From Epiperipatus broadwayi (Eukaryota; Onychophora; Udeonychophora; Euonychophora; Peripatidae), in NCBI GenBank assembly GCA_028023455.1, contig JAQFVV010000112.1, positions 312,001 to 376,000 on the forward strand: a DNA stretch of 64,000 bases, written 5' to 3'. Made by a program: the position numbers and the translations under genes. The notes beneath the pieces are model-generated. The model was not told the origin of the DNA. It saw only the letters and a list, made by a program, of their open reading frames with translations, and did no database searches. Positions 1-13,570 of the stretch are shown one piece after another (position 1 is the stretch's first letter; every line of letters begins with the position of its first letter).

Positions 1-3000
1 ACTCTCACATCTATAAACCATTTGACTACTATCATCATCATTCCTTATATGTTGATTTTTAATTCACAAGTTAATGATGTGAGACCCATTAATTTATTAT
101 TCAGCATTAAAATTGAAAGACTAAAAAGAGAATGGCAAATTATCACCAAATTATTATGGAGTAAGTCATAGCACTCTACTGCCAATTATTATCAATGATA
201 AGTTATCAGATATATTTTTATTTTATAGTGTAATATATTTAGTTCTTTTTATTTTAAAGAATTACTCATCAGCAGCATTCAGCTAATTAATCCTGTGGAA
301 GTCATGATTGATCTTTTGTAAAGATAAACTTTTTTCTTAAATATTGTTACATATATCATGTGCTTGGTTCAAGTTTGTAACTAGCTATGCATTTGTATGT
401 GCTTACTGTTAGCCATACCATATAAGCAGTCAGCATAAATGATACTGTGAATTCGGAAGTCAGTGTTAGTGTAATTGTGAAAAGTATTTATTATTTGTGC
501 ATTGAGTGTCATTGTGATAACTGTTATAAATAATTTGCACAGTACACTATTGAACATCCTGATTAAATAATGTTTTGGTTATATTTTTAGCAGCAATGAG
601 CATGTTTCAATATATTTCTTTATTTAATAATTTTTAGATTGCAAATGAAAATAATTTAAAAAATCGTGTTTTTGTTTTTGTATTTTGACAAATATTAGTA
701 ATGAAAGCATCTTTCAATTACACATGACCTATACTGTATTTTTGATTGCAATCTCATTAGGATTAAGAGTTAATTATATGGTCTTAAAAATATAAAAATT
801 TGCTTTTGAAACATTCGTTTTTAAAAACATTTTACTTTTTTCTCTTTTACTTTTCCGTCAAACTATTTTTGGCAGATCTGGATGTTTTTTAATTAAAAAA
901 TATCAATGTGTAATAAATAATACGAATTTGTTGGAATTTTATGGTAATAAAACAATCATCATGATCATGTTCAACTATTATCAATCCACTGCAAAAGAAA
1001 TATCTAGCCAAGTTTAATCCCACTTCTCCTATTCATATCTTCTCTTCTTTATTTCACCAGCTAATTTCTTATCCATTCATCTCATATGGTTTTTATGGAT
1101 CTTTAATAGGTTCATGGGATTCAATTTAGGACCTCAACTATCAGACTGATCTGTTCTATAAGTATATACAGTAACTGGACAAAATATATCTTTAGATCAG
1201 CATCATATATCTGAAATCATATTACACAAAAATGGAAATATGTATCACTGTAACATTTTTTTACAGATATAACACCAAAATATGGCGAGGTCTCTAGCAT
1301 AAAATTGATGCCACTTTTATAAATAGTTAATAAAAAATATTGTAAAAGTCTGAATTTAAAATGATTAACTGGGCACTTAAGCTCAAAACTGCTGAACTAA
1401 ATATGAAAGAACAAAATGTGATAATACAGCTATAATTGGAAATCATGGTCACTAAAAGAATCTGACAAACATTACTCAGAATTAGAATCAAAAATATAAG
1501 CTTCAGTAAAATCACTGTAGTGATAAACTCATTTTAAAACTCAACTAGTCTGTTAAAACAAACTATGTTTCACAAAAAAACACATACACTACCTGGCAGT
1601 TGGTTGTTTCTCAGTCATGTTTTTTATGTTAATATTATAGTATGGAAGCATATTGTGTAGTCAGATGAATCATAATATACACTTCTTGAAATCATTAAAA
1701 GAGTGTTGTCGGCTGTATACTGTTCAACTATTACCATGTATAATAGGGAAAATATTGTGATTTGGATATGCAGATTGTAGTATTTTTAATTATTCTGCAT
1801 TGATATTTGATAACTGCACATATTAAAACATCTTTCTCATAATGAAATATTGTTTTTAGATAACACATTTTTCAAAATATTACGGTTTTAATTAGTATAA
1901 TTTCTATAAATCTTTTCATTATTCATTTAATGTCAGTGTGTCTTTCATAGGCAAGAAATGGAGTCAGGATTATCTATGTGTGATTAAACATTTAAAGAAT
2001 ACTGACATATCTGAAAATAAATTTGGCTTCATTTGAGAGGAAAGTTTTTCTGTGGTCACTGTAAAACATTATGTAAATATTTTTATATCCAAATACAATA
2101 ATCATCATCAAATGTTATTATGAAAAGATGTAGAAATTTTGAAGAGTCTGAGTTTATTAATGAGATGAAACAGCCAAACTATTGTCTATATAGAAAAATT
2201 TTCTTATTCAGCATAATCAAAAAGAGTGGCTAAATTTAAATATAACCAATCAAATCTTACAACCTCAGGTCTAATCGTCACTCCATATTTAATTTTTTAT
2301 AGCAAGAATGTGATTCTTTTGTATGTTCTGTTTTGTTCTGTAATCACATATTCAATTTTAAATTGTGGTTTTATTTTAATTTTTTTAAAATTTTCTTTAT
2401 TTAATAATTGTCTAGTCCTTGCAGTTACCAAGGAATAGTATCTTTACCAAATTGATGACTAAATGTTATTTTGTTAAATATTTTATCAAACACATGCAAG
2501 ATTTAAAGTTTATTAGGAATTTTAATAGTAGAATCTACATATATTATGTTTAGTCTACATTATATACATCATTTGATAATCATAGACTTATGCAAATATA
2601 AATGCATGTAAATACATTTCTAATATTTTATTAACGAATATGAAATTAAATATACACTCATATTTACAATATATTTTACAATGACTATACTTCCCCTGCA
2701 ACCATTTGGAAAAGCATAGCTCCTAGTTTTGGAATGAATTATGGAAGAAAGGATTACAATTACCCTTATAAGTTTCCTACACCTTCCAGCTGTATTAGGG
2801 CAGCTTGCCTCATGAGTGGGTCCGATGACACTTCCAGCTGTAGTGTGTCAGCTTACTCATATTAATGTTTGGTTCTAGAATCTTCCAGTCCTGAATGTAT
2901 ACTTGCCTCACTGCTTCAATCACTAAGTTTAATGACTATTGTCTGGAGAATGGAGATTGTCTTTCAGCTCTGTGACAATAGTTCTCTCTGAATTTATTTG

Positions 3001-6000
3001 GAGATTATGTGTATTACCCTCAACTTATATTCAGAAAGGCTGACTATTTATTGCCAGATCCCCATCCTTAATGGAAACTTTTAGATTCAGTAAGCATCAT
3101 CACCTATTGGCATATTTTTGCTATGCATTATCTATCTGTATACTCATAGGATGAATGCTCAATCTTATCTAGATAAGATGGAATCTGGATTAGTCCATTA
3201 TTTGAAGGCAAGGTGAGATATGACATTCCTTCTCCGGGTTAAAATTAACCCTGGAGAAGGTAGTCATGTAGATGTGTGGGTAGGCATCTTCTTCACTTTA
3301 TTGCTTTATTGGGCTTGGTATCTTCATGAGCAGATCCACTGTCATCATTTTTGGATCTTGGAACTGTAGATTCATAGCTGGCTGATGACTCATCACTGTT
3401 GACTTGAAACTCTTCATCATCTTACTGATGGCTGGTGACATATAATTTAACCATAGTTGGTAACTTAGTTGGTTTCAGTAATGATAATGATGTTGTCCAT
3501 CAGTAGTTTCAACCAACCTGTTTGTTATCATTTAACATTGATGACATCTGGAATCCACTTAGTGGTTCCCTTAAACATGTGGCATAGGACATGAATACCT
3601 ATCCAGGCTTTTTTTGCACTTTTGTATTGTTATTTTCACTTTTCTCATAAGAATACACAATAAATAAAATATAACTAGATTTTATCTCGTCATAGTGTTC
3701 ATTTTTTTATAAAATTATTTATAGATAGATATAATCGAGTAAAACGTTCATTAAATATAGTATGTATACAATAGTTCTTAATAATAGTGAGATATTAGAA
3801 TAAATTATTTTAAAAAGATGGCAAGCAATAGTAAATTTCCATAAACAAAAAAAAAGTGTAATCACTTGATTATATAACATCTAACTGCCTAATTACATCA
3901 TCCTGACCACAGGTAAAAAACTTATATTATATTATTGATAAATTCTGTTACAAAGTTTTGTTTTTATCTTAAAAATTTGTGAAAAAAAAAATACAACTTT
4001 CTAAATCGAAATATTACAATTCATACCATCAAGGATAAAATATTTGTTGAATTTTAAAATATCTATTACAAGTAAGGAACACCTCCATTACATGACTTTC
4101 TCATGTACTATTTCCAAACTTCCAAGAGTAATTTTTTCCAAACCACTCTAGAAACATCTGCTGTAAACTGGCCTAATTAATTGAACATCATATAATATAG
4201 TGCTAAAATATCCTCTTTAATCATTGTCTTGCTTATACTTTTATTAGAATGGAAAAAAATATAAAGCAAATGAACTTATGCATCTACTATCTATTTTTTA
4301 TTTCTTAATATAAACAAGCTAATAACCTTTGATTAAAAAATCATAACATTTTTAACTCAAACCACTTCAATTGCATAGTAACATAGGTAAGAGTTTAGAT
4401 CAGTTTCTATATATACACCATCTTTTATCTTTGTCAGGAAGGTTAATATCAATAGCATAATACATGACTTTCACATATATTTATTCATGTGATTTAAGAA
4501 CTGTTATCTTCATCCTCTTTTAGAATTATCTGTTGTAAGGTTGAGTAATCAGTGAATAATATATGAAATAGTGCTATAATATTACCATTGACTAGTTTAT
4601 GGCTTTTTCTTGGGTTGGTGAGAGTGGTTGATGAGAACAAGAATTCAAAGCTAGAACTAATACACTTATGCATTTAACAACTATCTTTTATTAATTTCTT
4701 TTATTTATACTAATGATCTCATTTTTTAATATTAACCCAAATTTTTTACTGCAATCCAACTAATTTGCATAATTGTTTAAATATGATTCTAAGCCAGTTC
4801 TATATATTTTAGAGTTAAGCCATTGTAGGTCTCTTTCTACTCTTTAATTTGGAATATTAATACCATCAACAACATCACGTGAGATTCTCATATGTTTCAT
4901 AAGAGCAATCCCTACTCTAGAGCCAACTGTCGTAAGCTTGATTAATTTATGGAAATCAAGTATTATAGTGTTATTATATCCTTATTGCCAGACTGGGTTT
5001 TGGTTACCTAAAAAATAATTTTTTAATGTTTATATATATACAAACTTTGTCATATTTGTAAAAATTTACAAATATTTGCTGTAATGGAAACTTTACTTCT
5101 TGTATATATAAAAAGTGAACTGTCAACTGATGTATAGTTGAAGCTTGTAAAATACTTTACTGGTCAAATTTATATTATTTTATTATTTATATAAATCAGT
5201 GTAAAAACATTAATTGACATGATGGTATGCAGATATGTAAAGTACAAAGGTAAAAAAAAAAACAATTTTGAAAGCCTTTAGAATGAAGTCTTTGCAACAA
5301 TATTTCCAAAAAAAAGGAAGTAAGAGGGAAGGCATTACTCACTCAATCACTGTTTCTGGTAGGGCATGAAAAATTTTCCTCCCCTACTTCCCAAGATTAA
5401 GAATAGGATTAACTGATTAAAAAAACTACATACTTTCTTGAAATTTACAAGTTTTGTACTGCCTCAATTCTAACCTGAATTCGTGAGGATATTTTTTTTT
5501 TGACAATGACAAATAATAAAAATAGGATCATTTTCATAAACTTGACATTTAAAATTCTGTTTGATAAAGATTATGAACATTAATGCTGGAGAAATCCTGA
5601 ACAATGTTTTTTAACACTGCTCAAAGTTTAGACATATTAACTAAAATTCATCTTAAAATACAAACTATATACTAAACCAAAAAATTAAGAGTTTACTATA
5701 AGATAGTTACAACAATCTTGGATAGCCCTCTATAGACAAAATCAAAAAATAAAATATATTATTTATCAATTACAAAAACATGGATGATGATGGTTTAACA
5801 GGTTTTTTTTTATTTCAATCTTTAGATAAGATTAACAAGTTACAGAAGTTATGTGAAAGATGCTGAAAGTAATATTCAAATTCTTTAATATTGGAACCCC
5901 AAATTTGGGTGTAGTAGATGAATGTGTTAACCATTATACAATGGTATCAAATTTAAATGTATGATTGATACACACATATGTATATATTATAATTTATTCA

Positions 6001-6690
6001 AGTGCAATTTTATGTAATCTACATAATAAAGCATGTAAATATCTCATGTCAATGCTCGAATCTTTTTTTTTTCACGCACAAAAGGGCATCTTTAGTTGGA
6101 CAAAATTTTGTCATTAACTCTTATGTACCTTCTTATTCAGACTACATCAGATAGTATTGACTGTATTAGTTATTTAAAAGCATAAGTATTAATTTGATAT
6201 ATAATAAACCCAAACGATAGATTGTAGCATTGTTAACAATACTTTTTGAGTTAATGAAAGCTATGTATTCAGGTATTGATTGTTTGAGTTAGAGGAAATT
6301 TTGTCATGACTTTCTCATTACTTATTTATAAAAATGGGTTGAAGATAAATTAAATGTCACTATATTGTAATACACAAGAAAAATAAAGTGTAGGCTAAAA
6401 TATATGATTTAGATGAGAACATTTATATAAGTGCTGAAATAAAAGTTAATTGTGAAACATGTTAGCAGGGAATTTATTAACTGAAGAGTGAAGTAATGTT
6501 ATTTTTAAAATGAAGAGAGAAAGATATTTCATAACTAAGAATGAAAGAATGTAAATATTTAATCATTTTAAAAATATATTAAAAGAAAAGTAGGCATAGT
6601 TGGATTATTAGCAAGATTCAATGACAAGCATAATATTTATAAGGCTTTAGAAAACCATACTGCTCCTAATGCATTTTTCTCAATGCTTTA
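1..6690. other. AT-rich non-coding DNA, no gene recognised
   Basis: I see no supported gene here. The short open frames are what AT-rich random sequence gives and show no recognisable motif. The block at 2,700-3,600 is less AT-rich and repeats a short phrase (cttccagctgta, near 2,785 and 2,831), but codes for nothing I recognise. The only structured part is the diverged repeat at about 4,060-4,830, listed separately. Confidence 0.6.
4060..4830. repeat. Diverged ~390-bp repeat, two units and a partial third
   Basis: Matching phrases recur at a spacing of about 375-395 bp: 'acatgactttc' near 4,089 and 4,463, 'acttatgcat' followed by a 'ctatctttt'-like stretch near 4,275 and 4,665, and 'cagtt(t)ctatatat' near 4,400 and 4,792. 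A partial further copy follows to about 5,000. Related wording appears at about 45,290-45,620, so this looks like a dispersed, old repeat family and not a purely local duplication. Nothing codes in it. The family is not identified. Confidence 0.45.
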
Positions 6691-6703
6691 TTTAATTTTG
6701 CAT

Positions 6704-6736
6704 AACAGTTTTGAATGCTTGGAAGTCTTCTTCAGA
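6704..6736 (-). ncRNA. Relic of a PLE-type hammerhead ribozyme motif
   Basis: On the minus strand the order is CTGAAGAAGAC, a short loop, GCATTC, then AAAACTGTT. This parallels the motif at 59,095-59,127 and 13,571-13,604. The flank also matches: 'gctttattt...aacagttt' precedes it on the plus strand in both this place and at 59.08 kb. The hairpin pairs poorly and the GAAA box reads AAAA, so it should be inactive. I read it as the worn end of a Penelope-like element. It could be chance similarity. Confidence 0.35.
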
Positions 6737-6861
6737 TCTCATAAAAAAAACCTTACAGAGTATAAATTAACCTACTGAAATATATTTTAAATATATAAAC
6801 TGTTAATAGATCTGAAGGTTACCACCACATAGTCAAAACTATAATAGGAAATTAAAACATT

Positions 6862-7138
6862 GTGGAAAGAGTATGGAAGGAATGCAGTTTTTTTAAAAGG
6901 TTTAGTATAAACAATGTAATAAGTTTAGGTTTTGATTATCTTGGAATAAATGATAGATTAAGAACAAAGTCTTTTAATAAAGATGGCATAGATTTTTTTA
7001 AATGGGTAAATGAAGTATTAAGAAATATTATTTATAATAAATTTTTACTTTGGGATACTTGTAACAGGAGGAGAAAGTGATGAAACAGCAGTTTTACAAA
7101 GATGAGTACTTTAGAGATGTTATTGGAAAAAGGTAAAT
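6862..7138 (+). pseudogene. Unrecognised coding relic, possibly LINE C-terminus
   Basis: An open frame of 72 codons, followed after a one-base shift by about 18 more codons ending in a stop near 7,138. The composition (for example VWKECSFF, FDYLGINDR, FLLWDTCNRRRK) looks protein-like and not like random AT-rich sequence, and the spacing of W, C and charged residues recalls LINE polyprotein segments. I see no conserved motif that names the family. It lies just downstream of the 6.7-kb ribozyme relic, but nothing shows the two belong together. Confidence 0.25.
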
Positions 7139-7616
7139 AATATTTATAATTTACTAACACCTAAACTGTATTGCAGAAGTAAGAAATTTTAAAAAATGTT
7201 TCAGCAGTATATAATAATATGAGGTAAATTATGAAAATGAGTATCAAACATAAAAAATTTTGGTAAATCTATAAAAAAAAAAAAGATATTAAGCAAAGTA
7301 AAAATTGTTAAATTTAAGTATATAAAAGTATAATAAAGTGATCTGAATTAAAACGATATCTAATAATGAAGATAGTTATAGAGAACATACTTAAGAGAGA
7401 ATAAAAGTTTGTATTATCAATGAATAAATAGGAGAGACAATTGATTATGGTAGCAGGTATGACATGTGATTAATAATAGGTAATAAAAGTTTTTTAAAAA
7501 AAGTTTGCCACCTCAATAAAAAAAAATTGAAAATTTTAACAGCACAAACATTTCTCAATGAAAACTCAATGCTTAAATTTGAATAAAAATGCAATTTTGT
7601 TTTATATATACATATA

Positions 7617-7738
7617 AAATCAAATACAATTTTGACATGGAGTGAAATTCAATTTCAACTTGCAAAATCATCAAACAGTTTTCAACACTTGATTTTGAAA
7701 TTGAATTTCGCTCTGTCAAAGTTGTATTTGATTATTTA
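7617..7738. repeat. Short palindromic element with ~45-bp arms
   Basis: The left arm (about 7,617-7,660, containing aatcaaatacaattttgac and gaaattcaatttcaa) is the reverse complement, with a few mismatches, of the right arm (about 7,690-7,735, containing ttgaaattgaatttcgctc and gttgtatttgatt). The unpaired centre is about 30 bp. It has the shape of a small foldback element or of a hairpin-forming transcript. No target-site duplication was recognised. Confidence 0.6.
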
Positions 7739-8057
7739 CATATTTAAAGACTGAATTGGTTGTTATTTATTATATATATGACATTATTTCAGAATTCACA
7801 ATTACATATATATAATCGAATATTTCCAGTGCATAATATATAAATAACATTAGATATTAAAACCCATAACATCATTCAATAAATATTTAAAATACTCTTT
7901 AATCAAGCATTTGTTTCAATAGGTGTTGGCAATGCTTAAATTAAAATAATTCTCAGGCTTCCTAATTATTGTAAGTAAATCAGTTGAAACATATTTAGAT
8001 ACAACACTGTGAATTAATTTAAATATTCATTCTTTCTAACCAAGTGTTTTAGTCAAT

Positions 8058-8093
<36 letters not shown>

Positions 8094-8356
8094 TCTTCTA
8101 TATATATATGGAGTACAAGAATAATTGCCGCTTTATTCTTGGTAAATTTTAACTTAAGCTGGGTTAGACAATATTTTAACTATTTACTGTACCGTGTTAT
8201 GGATTTTAATCTTGAATGTTGTATATAAGCAACCAATTAAATTCATGGTTTTATAGCACTATAAAATTACAAGTCTGATTGTTAATATATATCTCAGGTA
8301 TAGTATTCAATTATATATTCTGTACTTGAAAATAATATAGCTTAATATATATTTAA

Positions 8357-8708
8357 TTAAGAGGAGAAAATTATTCTCCCTCATACTGTGCGTCAATAAT
8401 AACACTTTGTATATCATGAACAGAATATATCCACCTATTCTTTAAGCATTTGATGTTTATAAACTTATCCTTGCAACATTACTGGAAATTCAGGGTGAAA
8501 ATAATATCTTGTCCAATCGAAAATATGGTGTTAATAATTATTAAACTAATAATCAATTATAATTATTACACCATTTTTCATCTTAAGGATAAGCTTAGGA
8601 ACATCAAAAGCGTAAAGAATATATAGATTTATTTTCTATTCTTGAACCGTTACTTAACAAAGTGTTATTTTTTCATAGTCTGAGGGAGAATGGTTTTTCC
8701 TCTCAATA
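8357..8708. repeat. Foldback (MITE-like) element, ~350 bp, ~120-bp inverted arms
   Basis: The left arm (about 8,357-8,485) starts gaggagaaaattattctccc and contains taataacactttgta, attctttaagcatttgatg and aaacttatcctt. The right arm (8,583-8,708) gives the reverse complement of each phrase in reverse order (aaggataagctt, catcaaaagcgtaaagaat, aacaaagtgttatt, gggagaatggtttttcctctc). The centre holds a second palindrome (atggtgttaataatt / aattattacaccat). Non-coding. It is most simply a non-autonomous DNA transposon or foldback element. I could not fix a target-site duplication. Confidence 0.7.
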
Positions 8709-11700
8709 ACTATAATATATAAAACAATCTTTAGCTCCCTTTAATTAAGGTAAAGATCTCTCAAATAGCCCTTTGAAGAGGAATAATGAAAAAGAAGACA
8801 GTTTTTACCGGTCTTAAATATTGGGTGGAGTGAGTTTTAATAGTTTCTATTTTTGTTTTACTCTTTAGCTAAAAAGAGGTAGCTACATATTTAGACACTA
8901 TGTTGTATGGTTAGATGTGCTATTTATCAATCAGATATCTTAAGAAAAAATCTTGAACTTGTTATAACCTGAGCAAAAGTAAATTTTATATAAGTTACAT
9001 TTGAATCCCTGATAATGAGTAAGCTTATCATTATGTCATGACATATAATATATATATATATATATATATTGTAACGGGCACCTACAGTACATTACATTAT
9101 TTTTTATTAGTAAACATAAAAAAAAAAAGTTCGCCAATAAAAATTTCTTTTTTAAGAATTAAAAACTGAAGGTTAAAAAATCATCTTAAACTCGCATATA
9201 TATAAAATTGCACAGATAAAAAAATTATTAAAATAAAACTTTATTAAAAAAAGAGTAGTTTAAAACTAAATTTTCAGAAAAGATTTAGAGATAAAAATAT
9301 ATGTTTAAGTTTGAAAACAAATTAATTAATCTTTTGTAAAATGGAAATGATTATTTTAATTAGTAAACTAGCCTTGGGCATTTCAAATGTATAAGCAACA
9401 GTCAGATAGGAGAGGAAAAACAATAGAAACTTTTAGCAAATGAAAGAAATCCATCGGGAAATCGGACCTCAATGAAAAGGTTTTCACCATCATGATGTAA
9501 TGTTGAGTTAATCCACAAAATTATTATAAAAGGAAAGGTTTGAAAATAAAAGAATTAGTTGGTTATTACGAGTGGACAGATATGTGATAGTGCGAAGTTG
9601 AAGGAGAAGGGATTGAAAAGACGCACTCTTCAACCCCTTCAGTTCTGCTAAGAAAAAAAGAGAAATGAACTATCGTTTTCTACATTGAGGACCAGCTGGA
9701 GTAAAAAACCTCCGGATGAATAAATAAAACAGCCAACAGAATACCAATCTTTTTTGGACGGCGTGGGAATTCACATTCAAATGGCAAGCAACAGATAAAG
9801 ATGAACTGTTTAAAACCGTAAGAACTTTATAATTAATGAACATTAAATTAAAAACTTTCCGTATTTAAATAATACAAATAGAATCCTATCTGACCAACGT
9901 AAATTAATATTAATAATGTCATTTGATGTATTTTTTTTTATTTTATTTAAAATCATTTCCATTTATTATTTTTTTGTTCTTCTAAGTTTCTATTATGATT
10001 TTTGTTTTTCGTTAGACTAAATTACATAAATGTTAAACTTTAGTCGGGCATGAATGGCTATATAGATTTGTAAAGTTATATTAGGGGAGGGTAATCTTAG
10101 GTTATTTGTTTTGTGGTTGAATTGGGTTGATGAATTGGATATATTGATGTAGTTAGTAGATGTAATTCGAGATTCACTACAGGCAGAATCGCTTGTATAC
10201 GCCGCACACTTCCTCTTGCCTAGGGAATGCGATCGTAAGTCGGCAAAATGATTGCAGTCCATTTCTATGGAGTTTTTTTTATTGTTCTTCTTGTTAGATA
10301 GATGTAATATTCCTATCTGACACAGTCAATGTCTTATCTTAACCTATTTTGTGTTGCCGTATTCATATTACATTGAATACATTGATATATCAGATGGATT
10401 GATTTTTAGCCTAAGGTTAAATGGGGATAGAATGTTTTATCTTCAAATGCAAATCTATGTAGTCCATTCATAATCAACACCCATAAATAAAATTGCATTA
10501 AATTTAAGTTGGGTATAGATGGTTGCGTGGGTTCGTTACCGGTTAATTATGTTTTTGATTTTCATAGGTGATCAAAATATATAGACATTCGGTAAATACT
10601 GATACCTTACGGTGAGTATCTAAGATGTATTTATTCGGATGTCTTTTAAGTTATTGGTGTTAATGCGGTGTCTTATGATGAACACCATTGGGTTTCTTGT
10701 ATTCCCTATGCAATTGACGGTATCAATGATTTTGTATTTTGATTGTTTATGTTTACTTTGAAATGTTTTTAACCGTGTAATCTATGTAACCGATCTATAC
10801 TCAACATTATAAAACAAACTTTCATAAATCCATCTGTGCGAACTTAATTAAAATGTAAACTTATAATATTATAAAAATTAAAATGTAAATTTAAATTATA
10901 AAATCAAATTAAAATCTAAAATAAACATACTAAAATAATAATGTTAAATTTTATATATATATGTGCGTAAATAAATTTTTGTATGTTAATTACTGGCAGT
11001 GGTTTATTTTATTTATTTTTTAATATTGAAATATAATTAGATAAGATATTATATTACTAAATCTCTGCTACTCCCTGAGCTAGTGACTTGGGCTGACGAC
11101 CAGAATCAAAATTTAAAAAAAAAATAATTTTTTTTTTGACTTACGTATCTGCCTACTTTATAAATTTTTCTAGGTTCAAATGCCTAGATGGCGCCCTGTA
11201 GTGCAGATCACATTAAGCCTTTCTCCAGATCATTACAATATATATATTCTAGACTTTATAAATACTGCATTGCAATGATGTTTTCAGTAAGAGGGGGGCA
11301 TTAAAAGTATTTTATATTTATTTTTTTAATTATTTAAAAAAAATTTATTCTTAAAATATTTAATTAAAAAATAAGGAGACTGGTAAGGGATTTGACTGCT
11401 ATGTTTGTCATAACTCATAAAAACATTTTATTATATGTGTTAAGTTTGTGACTTGAAGATTTAATATCATACTGTATTAAATAGTCAAATGATTTATTGA
11501 TTGGTAAGTCATAAGGCATTCTAGTACCAAAAGTGACAAAGTTGGGCCTGATTCTTGCACCTTAAATTCCAAAGTCACATTAGTCTTCTTCATAGGGCAT
11601 TTAAACATTAATAGATTTCTACATGCATTCCATTCTTTTTTTTTATGATATTGCTTTTATTTAACCTTCTTTGTTTTTTGTTTTTTTTTTGTATGTCTTT

Positions 11701-13435
11701 CTGGAAAATCATGTAATTCAGTTTTCACTCACTCTTTAATTTCTGACCTTGTTGAAAATTTTGTTGATGTATGCATTCCAGATGATAGTATATTCTTTTT
11801 AGAGTTTGCAAACAATTTTTTAGCAAACAATTTAGATTTTTAATTTCTATGGAATTCAAAACAATACTGCCATATTGGTATCAAATTATATCTAAACTTT
11901 CTTAATTCATGAAACTAGATAAAATAAAAAATGGTTTTTCTTAAAAAAAAAAAAAACTTTTTATTCATATAAATGCACTAAAAAGTTTTAAAAAAATATT
12001 TTTTTTTTCAATCATTGTTTAGAAATTGTATTAATGCATAATGCTTTCTTTCTTATATCAGTGGATTAATTGTACATAATCTGATGACTAGATTATCATT
12101 AATACATTTCCAATCACCCCATGCTTTTATTAATGAAAGCTGAAGAAAAATTATTTTTTAGTAAGTGCACTTTTTACCTTTTAATACATTTATGTAAATA
12201 AAAGTTGTTTTTTTTTAAATTTATTTATAATTTAACATTAAGTATTTATGCTATTTTTCTTTTCTTTTTTTTTTCATTTCTAGGTATATTAATTAACCTT
12301 AGACTCTGTTGCAAGACATGTTTTTAATTCTAAAATGATTTTTTAAATATTCATATAATCTGCATTTCGATTTAAAGTTCAATTCTAATCAACTAAGCAT
12401 TATGTGATATGAAAAGTGTCATATCAGTACTGCATGTGATTAGAATATTCACTATTTAGGCTGCCCTAATTTTATCAATTCATAATTAGAAGTAGTTAGT
12501 TTTTATGATGTTTGAAGTAGTGAATTAAGTATCTCTTGACATCATGATACACTTTTGAATCCTTTTCAAAATGAATTACATTATTATGTTCAGTAGCAAA
12601 AATCAGTAAATATTGGACAGGAAGATTGAGCAAGATAGTGTCTTTGAATATTTTATAAGTTATATATCTGGATAATAGAAGTTGCAATAAAAAAAATAGA
12701 TGGGAGCACTACATGGACAAACAGGCTTTTAATATAAATTAGGGAATTGTTAAGTAATACATTGAATTTGAATCTAAGAAATATGCTACTTAAATGTTTT
12801 CATTTTAGAGTACTTTATATAAAACAGAGATAATTAAAAATTATGAAAAATAAGAAAATATGGTTATATATATATATATATATATATATTCTAAAAATCA
12901 ATAAGAAAATATGGTTATATATATATATATATATATATATTCTAAAAATCAAATGGAAGTAAACTGACTCCTTCATAAGCTATTAATAAACCACAGTCAT
13001 TCACCAACAATCTTGAAGAATAGGGTGTCTGCCTATTTTTTAAGCTTTTGAACTTCATAATTCCATTTGCTGACAACTGCTGAAAGATTATTTAACAAAT
13101 GCTTATAAAGATTGAAAGCTTATAGGATGGATAGATTCATTTACTTATTGATTTATGAATATTATTTATCCATAGCTTATGTGAAAGTTAATTTAATCCC
13201 TTTTGAATTTCATATATATTAAGCTATGCCTATTTAATATTTATATCATGATGGTAAAAATTTCCCTGTACAGTATTTTTATATATAATAGTATATAACA
13301 TAAGATGGGTCTGAACCTGGAATATATACAATCAAAGATGTAATGAGATCTTCAAAATATATGCCATAAACTTTGGTTTAAATAAATAATAATTTGACTG
13401 GTTAATAAAAATCAAATAAAAATTAAATTTATAAC
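8709..13435. other. Non-coding AT-rich stretch; one CpG-bearing patch
   Basis: No supported gene. Short (TA)n tracts occur near 9,043-9,069. The patch 9,390-10,800 has clearly more G, C and CpG than its surroundings. It contains an 81-codon minus-strand open frame (10,017-10,262) with a reasonable start context (gaaATGG). I recognise no protein family in it and see no good splice donor, so I leave it uncalled. It could be a promoter region or first exon, or the remains of an old repeat. Confidence 0.5.
12853..12952 (+). repeat. Tandem duplication (2 x ~51 bp) with TA core
   Basis: Two consecutive units each read 'aagaaaatatggtta', a (TA)n tract, then 'ttctaaaaatcaa'. They are almost identical, so the duplication is recent or homogenised. 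Confidence 0.8.
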
Positions 13436-13448
13436 AAATCAGATATAA
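13436..13448 (+). repeat. Target-site duplication of PLE-1, left copy
   Basis: AAATCAGATATAA, repeated exactly and in the same orientation at 27,373-27,385. The two copies sit just outside the outward-facing ends of the 13.45-27.37 kb inverted-repeat complex, which is where a target-site duplication should be. Confidence 0.7.
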
Positions 13449-13570
13449 TCTTATTCTTCTCCTTTACTTTCTTTGCATTTCTTCATATATTAATATATAT
13501 TGTTTATAATAACTCCTCTCATATACACTTTAATGTAAAAAAAATTTTAATAAAACTTCTTTATTTTTCT

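Noticed and set aside
3395-3430. Hammerhead-like string CTGATGA...GAAAC at 3.4 kb
   Set aside because: Both boxes are present, but the sequence between them (ctcatcactgttgactt) forms no helix II and there is no PLE-like flank.
10017-10262. 81-codon minus-strand frame in a CpG-bearing patch
   Set aside because: Start context is acceptable, but there is no known domain, no clear splice donor and no homologue in the window.
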